Below the pieces are notes generated by a model, which was not told where the DNA came from, did not search any database, and saw only the letters and a program-made list of their open reading frames with translations. A DNA stretch of 64,000 nt from Nonomuraea polychroma (GTDB taxonomy: Bacteria > Actinomycetota > Actinomycetes > Streptosporangiales > Streptosporangiaceae): NCBI RefSeq assembly GCF_004011505.1, contig NZ_SAUN01000001.1, forward strand, positions 9,513,501-9,577,500, written 5' to 3'. The translations under genes and the position numbers were made by a program. Each line of letters opens with the position of its first letter. Position 1 is the first letter of the stretch. Positions 1 to 7,409 of this stretch are shown one piece after another.

Positions 1-521
1 ACGTGAAGGGAGGGGCCGCCGACGCCCTGTTCGCCAAGTCCGGCCTGCCCACGACGTACATGCTGATGTCCTTCTACTGGGACAACCTGCTCGGCCTGGC
101 CAAGCCACAACGCGACCCGGACGGGACGCTGGCCTTCCATCTCCCGCTCGGCGACACGGCCATCGCGGGCGTCGCCTCCGACGACATCGGCCGGCTGGCG
201 CTGCGCGTGCTGCGCCAGCCGTCGCAGACGATCGGCGCCACGGTTCCCGTGGTCGGCGAGTACCTGACCGGCGAGCAGATGGCGGCGGCGCTCAGCACGG
301 TCCTCGGTGAGCCGGTGGCCTACCGCCCACCCACCCACGACCAGTTCCGCAGCGTCGGCTTCCCCGGCGCGGACGAGCTGGGAAACATGTTCCAGTACTA
401 CACCGAGTTTCCCAGGTCCTATCTCGGCCGCCGCGACCTCGACATCGCACGCGCGTTCAACCCCGATCCGCTCACCCTGACCGACTTCCTGGCCGCGCAT
501 CGTGCCGAACTCGCGGCCTGA
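1..521 (+). CDS. NmrA-like NAD(P)-binding oxidoreductase, C-terminal part (5' end outside window)
   Basis: The reading frame is open from the left edge, so the gene starts upstream and only the last 172 or so residues are seen. The visible part matches the substrate-side half of NmrA/atypical short-chain dehydrogenase proteins: a 'VASDDIGRLALRVL' helix followed by 'GEYLTGEQMAAALS', the segment where these proteins check a neighbouring domain and re-enter the Rossmann fold. The nucleotide-binding GxxGxxG would lie before the window, so catalytic competence cannot be judged. The family call is by eye; the substrate is unknown. Confidence 0.7.
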   Translation, partial: VKGGAADALFAKSGLPTTYMLMSFYWDNLLGLAKPQRDPDGTLAFHLPLGDTAIAGVASDDIGRLALRVLRQPSQTIGATVPVVGEYLTGEQMAAALSTVLGEPVAYRPPTHDQFRSVGFPGADELGNMFQYYTEFPRSYLGRRDLDIARAFNPDPLTLTDFLAAHRAELAA

Positions 522-551
522 CCGACTTCCTGGCGACTCGGACGAGCCCCG

Positions 552-735
552 ATGACCAGCACCCGACCTCACCCCGTTCAGCCCGCCCGGAACCGCCAAC
601 TATGCGCAGGCGGGCGCCTCCTTCCAGCTCGCGGCGCCGGTCGACCCGGCCGGGGCGTTCACCGCCCGCTCGATCGACGACGTCGTCCGCGCCGTCGCCA
701 CCGCGCGGTCCGCGCGACCCCGGCAGCCTCATCCT
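552..735 (+). pseudogene. Decayed N-terminal fragment resembling an FAD-linked (BBE-type) oxidase
   Basis: An ATG at 552 opens a short frame. In the neighbouring +1 frame (571 onward) the text reads like the start of a flavin oxidase: 'NYAQAGASFQLAAPVDPAGA' followed by 'TARSIDDVVRAVATAR', where the last part resembles the FAD-domain helix that recurs in berberine-bridge-type oxidases. One indel near 565 would join the two frames. The homology then stops after about 50 residues. I read this as a frameshifted, truncated remnant; the resemblance is modest and could be chance in GC-rich DNA. Confidence 0.3.
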
Positions 736-803
736 CGTCGTGACGAGCGCAGCGCATACGGCACAAATGATTAATCATGCATCGCGACACCAAGGATATC
801 GAC

Positions 804-1316
804 ATGAGGACGCCAATACTTATCAGCTCAACGGACGACACCGTCTCGATCACGGTCCAACAGCGAAGCTCGGTGGCCCCCAGCAAAGCTTTCCGAATCA
901 TCGTCCCAATCGATCTCACGTCCGTCTTCCACCGGGTGGCACCATTCCCCGGTGTCAAGAGCGTGGCGAACCAGACCGAAGAATGGGATCACGTCGGTCC
1001 GACCAGGAACCCTCAGTTCGACGACGGATCGCAAGTCGACGAACAGTTGACCGAATACACCGAAGGTTCAAGTTTCGCATATCAGCTGACGGGGTTCACT
1101 AATGTCCTTTCCCGCCTCGCCGCCGGCGTCAGAGGTGAATGGAACTTCAATCCCGACGGCGATGGCACGCTCCTCCGATGGACTTACGAGTTCAAGCCGC
1201 TTCCGGGACGTCGCTGGATTCTCGCCGGCCCGTTCGCGCCCCTGTGGCGCCGATACATGGTCGCCGCCCTTGCGCGCTGCGTGCGAGCGGTCGAAGCGGC
1301 ACAAGGCAACTCGTAG
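804..1316 (+). CDS. SRPBCC-family (polyketide cyclase/START-like) protein
   Basis: A 170-residue protein with the helix-grip pattern of the SRPBCC superfamily: an early 'SKAFRIIVPIDLTSVFH' segment, a central run of short strands, and a C-terminal long amphipathic helix ('YMVAALARCVRAVEAAQ') that would close the hydrophobic cavity. Members bind or cyclise small hydrophobic ligands; no ligand can be named here. An ATG at 777 is in frame, but the ATG at 804 has AAGGA seven bases upstream and is preferred. Flanked on both sides by pseudogene remnants, so it may itself be leftover cargo of an older element. Confidence 0.65.
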   Translation: MRTPILISSTDDTVSITVQQRSSVAPSKAFRIIVPIDLTSVFHRVAPFPGVKSVANQTEEWDHVGPTRNPQFDDGSQVDEQLTEYTEGSSFAYQLTGFTNVLSRLAAGVRGEWNFNPDGDGTLLRWTYEFKPLPGRRWILAGPFAPLWRRYMVAALARCVRAVEAAQGNS

Positions 1317-1429
1317 GTGACCCCAGGATCCCGCTTCGCCGACCGGCGAATGCCGGTTCCCGAAGTCCTTGGCGTCAGCGCCGCCGCATCCGTGCTCGCC
1401 GCGGTGGCCGGCCACCCCGCCGCATCAGG

Positions 1430-2003
1430 GACCGCGGGAGCAGCAATCCTAACTTCGCCAACCGGCTGTACCGTCCCGCGACGGACGGGCAGCTGGTGGC
1501 GAAGGGGCCACGAGTCCCACACAGGATCATGCTGGACGTTGACGGCCGCCAGGTGGTGCGCCGCGGTAGGCAGACGATACAGGCACTGGAGGACCGGGCG
1601 GCGGAAGTGTGGCTACCGGTCGTCTAGGGCCTGACGCCCCATGACCTGAAAGAAAGCAGCGCACGCACGCACTTGCACAAGGTGTGGATGGACGAGGACC
1701 TGATCCCGGACGTGGCGCAGGCGGAGCGACTTGCCCACTCCATCGCGTCGATCAAGGGCAGGGCCACGCACATCTCGGACCGCTACTCGCACGTGTCGGA
1801 GCCGATGCGCCAGCAGCTCGTGGCGGCGCTGCAAAAGCGGTGGGAGGGCTCGCTGGGGCCGGAGGGCCAAAACCGGCCCTTCGAGGCTTCCGATATTGCA
1901 GGAGCTTCTGCGGCCGTACCTGCGCCCCTGGGTGGTGTCCTCCCAAATTCCTCCCATCGTCGGCGCGAAGATCATAGAAATGAGAAATGACCAGGCCGTT
2001 TAG
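1430..2003 (+). pseudogene. Relic tyrosine-recombinase (integrase) C-terminal half, broken by a stop and a frameshift
   Basis: Read in the frame of 1628, the text runs from 'NFANRLYRPATDG' through 'AEVWLPVV', a TAG stop (1625-1627), then 'GLTPHDLKESS', 'HKVWMDEDLIPDVAQAERL' and 'RYSHVSEPMRQQLVAALQ'. This is the familiar C-terminal catalytic half of actinobacterial phage/AICE integrases: the HxxR box has become HDLK, and the nucleophile segment YSHV is still present. Near 1880 the frame shifts and the typical integrase tail ('LQELLRPYLR' then 'VSSQIPP') continues to a TAG at 2001-2003. The N-terminal half is absent. It lies just before a hairpin and attL, the same int-terminator-att order as the living element at 16172-17412, so it is the right end of an older element in the same tRNA site. 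Confidence 0.8.
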
Positions 2004-2012
2004 CCTGGTCAT
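1987..2012 (+). terminator. Hairpin terminator of the relic integrase
   Basis: ATGACCAGGC (1987-1996) and GCCTGGTCAT (2003-2012) form a perfect 10-bp stem with a 6-base loop. It overlaps the stop codon of the relic integrase and sits 15 bases before attL, mirroring the hairpin that follows the intact integrase gene at 17330-17362. Confidence 0.6.
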
Positions 2013-2027
2013 CGCCCTTCTGATCTT

Positions 2028-2070
2028 GTGGAGCCTAGGAGATTCGAACTCCTGACTTCCTGCTTGCAAA
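2028..2070. repeat. attL: 43-bp copy of the tRNA-Ala 3' end
   Basis: The 43 bases are identical to 17370-17412. They comprise the tRNA-Ala(UGC) gene (minus strand) from its anticodon loop through the T-arm to the 3' end. Identity stops at both edges (T versus G on the left, A versus G on the right). The copy cannot encode a tRNA because the 5' half is missing; it is the left attachment site of the integrated element. Confidence 0.93.
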
Positions 2071-2125
2071 ACGGTCTGATCTTCAGGCACAACGGCCTCG
2101 ACCTGCGCGGAGGACGGTCCGCGAG

Positions 2126-2176
2126 TGACCGTGATTGACCGCTGCTGACCGCCCTTAATGGCACGCTAATGGCACG
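2126..2176. repeat. Left-end repeat block: TGACCG x3 and tandem TAATGGCACG (likely integrase arm-type sites)
   Basis: TGACCG occurs at 2126, 2136 and 2146, exactly one 10-bp step apart. Immediately after, TAATGGCACG is repeated in tandem (2156-2165 and 2167-2176, one C between). The same tandem pair, with T instead of C between, is at 17309-17329 near the right end. Paired short direct repeats flanking both att cores are what tyrosine integrases use as arm-type binding sites; that role is inferred. Confidence 0.6.
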
Positions 2177-2739
2177 GCGATCACGTCGCGGCCCGGCCGG
2201 TCGCTCTGGAACGGCATGGGCAACGAGAACTGCAGCTAGGAAGCAGACACCATCGACGGCACAACTTCGATGATGCGTGCGATTCCGACGGGTGGCTGCA
2301 TCTCGTGCATGGTGATCAGGTCGCCCGGCTTGAGGTGCCGCCATTGCTAAGGGGCCAGGGGACGAGCCTCACCGATGGGCACCTGCCCGGTCCCCGCGGA
2401 TCAGGACCCTAAATCAAGAGGGAGGTGGGCTGAGCAGGGGTTTGGCCCTCGCCCGTGCGTCGGTCAATGTCCCACATGGGTTGGAGCGATCCGCGAAGAG
2501 GTACCGGCAGGCACGTCCCCCCGTCCTCGGCGCGCCAGACAGAGTTCCGAGAACTCCCCTGGGGGCCTCCACAGCAACCGACAAAGAGGCATAGAAAGCG
2601 CGTGACAGCTGAAAGCGCCATCAAGTAGAACACCTCCCGAACTAACACTCGAAGTGGCTACACTAAGGTCCTTATGAACTTTTAAGCAAAAGCGGACTTT
2701 AAGTCAAGAGTAGGACGCTCCAGCCGGAAAGGTGACAAA
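2177..2739. other. Element left end without a convincing gene
   Basis: Short open frames here lack coding character. On the minus strand between about 2345 and 2236 a stretch reads 'LKPGDLITMHEMQPPVGIAR', protein-like but with a stop just before it and no start codon, so it may be a gene fragment. The final 120 bases become AT-rich and carry the upstream region of the 2740 gene, where a promoter is expected but none can be named with confidence. Confidence 0.4.
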
Positions 2740-4008
2740 TTGCTCAGCACGGCAGAGTCGCTACTAGGCATCTCACGCCACATGGCCGCCTACGGAATGA
2801 GTCCAGAGAAGGCCGCCTTGGGGAACATCGAGTTCTCTGGCCACGTACTCGAGATGGTCGTTCGCCTACGCGGAAGCGGCAGCTCTTCCCTAGATAGAGT
2901 ATGCGCGATTGCGCTGGACGCTAACATATCTAAGAGAGCCCTCGTTAAGGAAATCCTGCCCACCCTAGAGGCGCTCAGTCTTGTAGAGATAATCAAGAAA
3001 GATGGGGAAATAATAGCGATTAACGATCGCATCCCTCCATTTTCAGCGCTACCTGATATCGCGCAATCTATCATGTCTGCGGTTGCTCTCGACCCAGAAG
3101 AGCGCGCAGTTCTGAAGGTCTTTCAAGAAACCACGCTTATGCCAATTACGATGCAGCAGGCGGTAGAGTACGGCGTAAGTGTGGCCAACGAGGAAGCGGC
3201 CAACCATGCGATCTCCTACCTGAAGGCACTTCACCTATGCACCAGCCAGCAGAGTGATGAAGGGGCTGTTGTCCTGTACAACCCCAACGTTTGGTCGTCG
3301 GATGTAGACTACACGTATGCTGCACTTCAGGCAGAAGACGGACGCGCCCGCACTGCATTGACTGCACTCTTGGAGGAGGTATCCACTACTGCTGGCTTGC
3401 CTCAGGACGAGGTGACTTCTGTGGATTCGAAATGGATAAACTTCGCCGTCGCACACGGCTTGGTGCATCGATCTGTCGTTCAGACCAGCACGGGCGAGCA
3501 GCGAGCTTTTCTCTTTACCCCTCACATGGGAAGGAACGCTTTCGATAAGCCCCTCGGGGTGGACCCAAGCGGTCATGTACGTCAACTGATCGGCTCAATG
3601 GTGTTTGCACACAAGTATGCAACTAACCAATTGTGGTCCCCCACCAGATTCCTCAACAGGCTTATCGAAGATGGAGAGGCAGGCGACGCGTCAAATATCG
3701 GCACAGACTACCCAATGCTTGAAACCGCGGGAATCGTTCGAGTAGAGCCAGGAAGCAGGTTCTTCAAGTTCGTTCTTTTGCAAGGAGATGTCGCGCAAGA
3801 GGCTCTCTCTTATCTAGAGGACTCTGGAGGCTCTTCGTCGCAAGGGGCTCTGCTGCGTGATCAGCGAAGATACTTTTCTCCCGAGAAAGAAAGAGCGGTT
3901 CACAGTATTCAACTCGCAAAGACGGCTGCCACTGAGCCCAGCGAAACTGCGAAGCTGATGGCAGCCTTGCGGCAGGAGATCGGCAATAGGCGATATGGTA
4001 AAAGATAA
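2740..4008 (+). CDS. Multi-winged-helix protein of unknown function, first gene of a two-gene cargo unit
   Basis: 422 residues, no family recognised. By eye at least three, perhaps four, winged-helix-like modules follow each other: residues about 50-97 (helices then a 'LVEIIKKDGEIIAIND' wing), 118-182, 203-260 and 298-347, each ending in a beta-wing-like strand pair. There is no signal peptide or membrane segment. TTG at 2740 is preceded by AAAGGTG at a suitable distance; the next in-frame Met is residue 15. Its stop overlaps the next gene by 14 bases, implying translational coupling. Base composition is visibly AT-richer than the rest of the window, with many rare-for-host codons (ATA, AGA, CTA), a sign of recent transfer. 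A sensor or regulator of the following nuclease is my inference. Confidence 0.8.
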   Translation: MLSTAESLLGISRHMAAYGMSPEKAALGNIEFSGHVLEMVVRLRGSGSSSLDRVCAIALDANISKRALVKEILPTLEALSLVEIIKKDGEIIAINDRIPPFSALPDIAQSIMSAVALDPEERAVLKVFQETTLMPITMQQAVEYGVSVANEEAANHAISYLKALHLCTSQQSDEGAVVLYNPNVWSSDVDYTYAALQAEDGRARTALTALLEEVSTTAGLPQDEVTSVDSKWINFAVAHGLVHRSVVQTSTGEQRAFLFTPHMGRNAFDKPLGVDPSGHVRQLIGSMVFAHKYATNQLWSPTRFLNRLIEDGEAGDASNIGTDYPMLETAGIVRVEPGSRFFKFVLLQGDVAQEALSYLEDSGGSSSQGALLRDQRRYFSPEKERAVHSIQLAKTAATEPSETAKLMAALRQEIGNRRYGKR

Positions 4009-5242
4009 TTTCGATAAGGGTGCTGACCTTGAGAGGCGTGTAGGGCGGGTCGAGTTTGGGGACGGGTCGCTTGTTCGTCTTCGATGGCCTGTCGTTCAGC
4101 ATACAAATCGTCGGAGACTAATCACGGACGTTGATGTCTTCACTCTAGATTTCGATTCACGGCTACGGCCGTCCATCGGCATAATCGAATGCAAGTCAAC
4201 TCGCGGTCGCGCAGGTGAACACGACAGGCTGTTGTGGCTTGCCGGTCTGAGAGTGCTTGTGAGGGCATCAAGTGCTCGTCTCGTTCGTGATGCAGTCAGC
4301 CCAGAGGGCCGCGACTTGGCACGACAGCTAGGCGTGGAGGTGATGGCGTCCAGAGAGCTGCAAAGGCGAGAGGAAAGCCATGGATGGCTTCCCTATAGTT
4401 TCGCAACTGTTGGCAACGAGTCATACGTAAGTGCTACGCGTGAAGCGGATGCCCAGTTCAAGACCGTTGGGAGCATTCCGGCCGATCTAGTATCCTATAT
4501 CCGCCACGATTCCCTGATCTCCCCCCCTCATCGTATCCTTGGATCTATTCTCACACTCGCTGAAATATTGCGCGAAGGAGTAGTGCTTCCGCAGCCGGCC
4601 GGAATGATCCTCGCTGCCGACACGCTCGTCGCTCTGCTTGTTTCTGCACTCCGCAGTGCACGCCGACTGGATCAACTGGGACCAGACGGCATGAGAAGAG
4701 AGATTGAAGACGGACTAGCGACTGGCAATCCTCACGATAGAAGTATCATCAGGATAGTTGATCTAGCTGATCGTCTGCTACGCGAGCAGATAGCCACTCT
4801 TCAGAAGAAGTATGCTTCCGCCGGAGCGCAGCCAGTAGAGCATTACACCCCTTCGCTACGTGAACATGTCACGTTCACCCCTGACTGGCTTACCAGGTTT
4901 TATGACTTGAGTGAGCGGCTGTGGCATCGTCCAGATCTAGCTCGAGAACTTCCCCAAACGGTAGATCTTATTTGTTACGATGCGCTGCTTGGCAACTCGA
5001 ATTGGAAATCTCAAGCGTTTAGCCATTTGTTCTCGCTAGAACACAGGCAGCTTTTGGTAGTGGCCGTTGATACGCTAAGGGCGGCCGCACCGGAACTGGC
5101 GTCCTACCTGAGTGGCATTCTAGACATCTCATTCAATATGGCTCCCGTTCCTCCTCGTAATGTTGTCCGCAGAAATCCTTTAATCAAAGACTCTAATGAG
5201 GGTGACGATGGCGATGGAACTCAACAAGAGCTGCCCGTTTGA
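3995..5242 (+). CDS. PD-(D/E)XK-type nuclease-domain protein, second gene of the two-gene unit
   Basis: 415 residues. The N-terminal 130 show a restriction-endonuclease-like pattern: an opening helix with E13 ('GADLERRV'), then 'ITDVDVF' (D45, D47) and 'IGIIECKST' (E65-x-K67) on consecutive strands, followed by a helix and 'LGVEVMASREL', a closing strand typical of the fold. D47, E65 and K67 would be the catalytic triad. Residues 150-415 look largely helical and match nothing I know; they could bind a partner or substrate. Starts 14 bases inside the upstream gene and shares its AT-rich composition, so the two genes almost certainly moved together. Position in AICE cargo suggests defence, but this is inference. 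Confidence 0.8.
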   Translation: MVKDNFDKGADLERRVGRVEFGDGSLVRLRWPVVQHTNRRRLITDVDVFTLDFDSRLRPSIGIIECKSTRGRAGEHDRLLWLAGLRVLVRASSARLVRDAVSPEGRDLARQLGVEVMASRELQRREESHGWLPYSFATVGNESYVSATREADAQFKTVGSIPADLVSYIRHDSLISPPHRILGSILTLAEILREGVVLPQPAGMILAADTLVALLVSALRSARRLDQLGPDGMRREIEDGLATGNPHDRSIIRIVDLADRLLREQIATLQKKYASAGAQPVEHYTPSLREHVTFTPDWLTRFYDLSERLWHRPDLARELPQTVDLICYDALLGNSNWKSQAFSHLFSLEHRQLLVVAVDTLRAAAPELASYLSGILDISFNMAPVPPRNVVRRNPLIKDSNEGDDGDGTQQELPV

Positions 5243-5311
5243 GGTGGTTTAGACTCCGATTTATAGGATCGGCACCCGTTTGAGCGCCTCGCTTCAGAAC
5301 CGGCAACTAGA

Positions 5312-5482
5312 TTGGGGGATCGCCGGGACGTTCACGCCTCGTTCGTTCCGGAGTTCCGCATGGTGTCCCTTGACGGCCAGACGGTCATCGAGACCACTGC
5401 GTGGGGAAATGGCACCGTCAGCACCATCGCCATCCGGCCCTCTGCTACCGCTCCTGCCCGCGGTACTGAGGAGACTGCCTGA
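5312..5482 (+). CDS. Small protein or gene fragment of unknown function
   Basis: A TTG-started frame of 56 residues reads 'FVPEFRMVSLDGQTVIETT' then 'AWGNGTVSTIAIRP', which has good protein character and alternating strand patterns, unlike the other two frames. It could be the last part of a longer protein whose upstream part has been lost, since the frame has no strong ribosome-binding site. The 200 bases after it up to 5678 hold nothing convincing. Confidence 0.3.
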   Translation: MGDRRDVHASFVPEFRMVSLDGQTVIETTAWGNGTVSTIAIRPSATAPARGTEETA

Positions 5483-5678
5483 GGTTAGGCGCAAGATCTT
5501 GGTAGCTGTTCGGTTCGCCACCATCCGAGCTGCCTACGGCTTTACAGCGCGTGGCCGTTCCGGCTGGGAGATGGCCTCTGACCTGCGTCGTGACGTGGTC
5601 CCGGAGCAACAAGACCAGCGATCATTGCACGTATATTGCACGGCTTCCAAGCGGATCACCTGCGACTCGCACCGACCG

Positions 5679-6179
5679 CTAACCACCGAAGCTCCAGCAA
5701 TAGAGCAACTGATCTTCGCTACGCGCACGGCGGGCCAGGTCTCGCAGCTCCGCGATCAGTCTGGATAACGGCCAGGGATCAGAGCCGTCATCCGCTGCCC
5801 ATTGCTCGCCAAGCTCGATGAGCCGTTCGTCGGGGACATCGGCGAGAGTGTCGCGGACATCCGCCGGCAACTCTTCGATGCCTGGCCCCACCAAGTACGG
5901 CGAACCCTCAGCAAGCGCATCCCACTCCGCATCGGTCTTAGGTGCACCTTCCGGAGGCGGATAGAGGTCAACCGTTTGTACGAGGTCATCGGTGCAGGGC
6001 ACATTCCTGATCAGCGCAATCAGTTGTGGCAGCGAGTCCCATGGAGTGAGCCACTTGGTCTCGACGGCGTCGAAGGCCGGGATGCCAGGAAGGGGCTTCT
6101 CGACCGCGCGGGGGTAATCCGGCTTCTCCACGGCGGCCTGCCTGTTCGCCGCCCGGTAGTAGTCGTAGAAGACCCCCAT
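5679..6179 (-). CDS. Conserved hypothetical protein
   Basis: 166 residues, acidic, no signal peptide or membrane segment. It opens 'MGVFYDYYRAANRQAAV', a start I associate with uncharacterised actinobacterial proteins of this size, and contains the segments 'VETKWLTPWDSLPQLIAL' and 'LPADVRDTLADVPDERL'. GGAGG five bases before the ATG supports the start. It is transcribed towards the two-gene nuclease unit and away from the hairpin at 6325-6388. No function can be given. Confidence 0.65.
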   Translation of the reverse strand: MGVFYDYYRAANRQAAVEKPDYPRAVEKPLPGIPAFDAVETKWLTPWDSLPQLIALIRNVPCTDDLVQTVDLYPPPEGAPKTDAEWDALAEGSPYLVGPGIEELPADVRDTLADVPDERLIELGEQWAADDGSDPWPLSRLIAELRDLARRARSEDQLLYCWSFGG

Positions 6180-6324
6180 CGGACCCTCCGGCCTTGATCG
6201 CTTGGCTTCTATGCCTGCGACACATTAGGGGATCGTACGTGCACGCGAAAGACGCCCGGGCACCGCTAGCAACTGTCCTGCCTGAGCATCCCGTCGCCGT
6301 CGTCCCACCCGTCAGGGAAGCGGG

Positions 6325-6388
6325 CCAAGGGCCTGGGGTGAAGGTGGAGCCCCCAACCGGAGGAACGACCTTCGCCCCAGGCCCTTGG
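6325..6388. repeat. Long inverted repeat in a gene-free stretch of the element
   Basis: CCAAGGGCCTGGGGTGAAGG (6325-6344) and CCTTCGCCCCAGGCCCTTGG (6369-6388) pair over 20 bases with one G-U/mismatch position and a 24-base loop. The surrounding 6180-6591 contains no convincing gene. There is no T-run, so it is not a plain intrinsic terminator; it could be a transcription barrier, a structured RNA or a site used in replication or transfer. Confidence 0.65.
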
Positions 6389-6591
6389 TCTGCTTGGCTT
6401 GCCCTGGAGCGATGGCGACGGGATGCTCAGGCTTCCACCTCAACCACCCACAGTCCTGACACCCGGCACGGCGAGCATCCCGGAGCCGGAGTGCCCCTGC
6501 CGGAGGCCTGGTTTGCTTTGGGCTACCGGGGCCTGGAGGTCACGCTCTAGGCATGCGATCATCATGCACATGACTTCGATCAGAAAGGGCC

Positions 6592-7023
6592 ATGCCGCGT
6601 AGGCGCCCTTCGGCGGTCCGCACGCGACGATTCATGTGCGTGACCCACAGAGCCTCGATTCATCAGGTTCCCGGTCTCGGGCCGCGCCCTATGGCTGCGG
6701 TGATTGCGCTGGAGCACACTCGGCTGGGGCCAGGTTATGTGGCTGCGGTGTTGCTGGCTTGGACGCGGGAAGTGATTCCCGGCACCTCCACTCGGCTCTT
6801 GCCCACCTGCACATGCCCTGGCTGCTGGGAAGACGATCCGCGCGGGGAACTGGAGCAGGTGCTCATCGCGTTGCCTCGCTGGGCGCGACCGTATCTCTAC
6901 AGCCTGGTGCTTCCCGTCGACAGGAGCTTTCTCGCCCGTACGTCGCCGGATCCGCTCGCGTCACCGGATTGGCCATGGTGGCGACAGCGGCGGCGCCCGA
7001 ACTTCTGGGAGGAGGCCGACTGA
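6592..7023 (+). CDS. Hypothetical protein (AICE cargo)
   Basis: 143 residues; the reliable part begins around residue 34. It contains a 'CTCPGC' cysteine pair and ends with 'DPLASPDWPWWRQRRRPNFW', a Pro/Trp/Arg-rich tail of the kind I associate with small uncharacterised actinomycete element proteins. AAAGGG lies directly before the ATG. The family and function are unknown. The gene ends just before the 7066-7200 minus-strand gene, so the two are convergent. Confidence 0.5.
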   Translation: MPRRRPSAVRTRRFMCVTHRASIHQVPGLGPRPMAAVIALEHTRLGPGYVAAVLLAWTREVIPGTSTRLLPTCTCPGCWEDDPRGELEQVLIALPRWARPYLYSLVLPVDRSFLARTSPDPLASPDWPWWRQRRRPNFWEEAD

Positions 7024-7065
7024 CTATGGGCGTTCGTCCGAGGGGCCGGAGTACGGCCGGAGGGG

Positions 7066-7200
7066 TTATCTGCGTCGGCGCAGCATCGTCATGGCAAGCC
7101 AGATGACCGTGGGCAGGAGGAGCAGCAGCACCACGAGGCCAGTCGCGACGGCGAGCTCGGCGTCGCTCCATAGTCGGATTGCGGGATCATCGTTGTCCAC
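7066..7200 (-). CDS. 44-residue single-pass membrane protein
   Basis: A GTG-started frame of 44 residues with an acidic N-terminus (VDNDDP), a hydrophobic helix of about 22 residues ('ATGLVVLLLLLPTVIWLAMT') and a positively charged end (LRRRR). By the positive-inside rule the N-terminus would face out. An in-frame stop shortly upstream leaves GTG 7200 as the only start, and there is no clear ribosome-binding site, so the transcript may be leaderless. Single-span proteins like this can act as anchors or small effectors; the role is unknown. Confidence 0.55.
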   Translation of the reverse strand: MDNDDPAIRLWSDAELAVATGLVVLLLLLPTVIWLAMTMLRRRR

Positions 7201-7287
7201 CCTGTGACGCTATCGGCTACGAGCGTGGGCCGGAATATCCGTGCCCAGCGCGGCCCGAGCACGGCCGCGCGCGAGAACGGCCCTCAG

Positions 7288-7346
7288 GCCGCACGCGCAG
7301 CGTGCGGCCGAGCGCAGGGCCGCGTCGGCGGCGCGAAGCGCCGCCG
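7288..7346. repeat. Two consecutive perfect hairpins upstream of the XRE gene
   Basis: GCCGCACGC-gca-GCGTGCGGC (7288-7308) is followed 18 bases later by CGGCGGCGC-gaa-GCGCCGCCG (7326-7346). Both have 9-bp perfect stems and 3-base loops. They lie in the space between the divergent 7066-7200 and 7410 genes, so they could be operators, transcription blockers or leader-RNA structures. Confidence 0.55.
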
Positions 7347-7409
7347 CCTTGATCTCCTATGAGAACAATTCGGCAATGCTCGGCGTGGCCTGGTGGTAGA
7401 ACGCTCGGT

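Noticed and set aside
1317..1634. 105-codon frame starting with 'MTPGSRFADRRMPVPEVLG'
   Set aside because: It covers the relic integrase in the wrong frame; the integrase-like text lies in the neighbouring frame.
2375..2648. Short frames on both strands near the element's left end
   Set aside because: Neither strand shows codon bias or a start signal; the translations look random.
5280..5768. 162-codon plus-strand frame after the nuclease gene
   Set aside because: Composition is unlike protein, and a better coding pattern occurs in another frame (5312-5482), itself only weakly supported.
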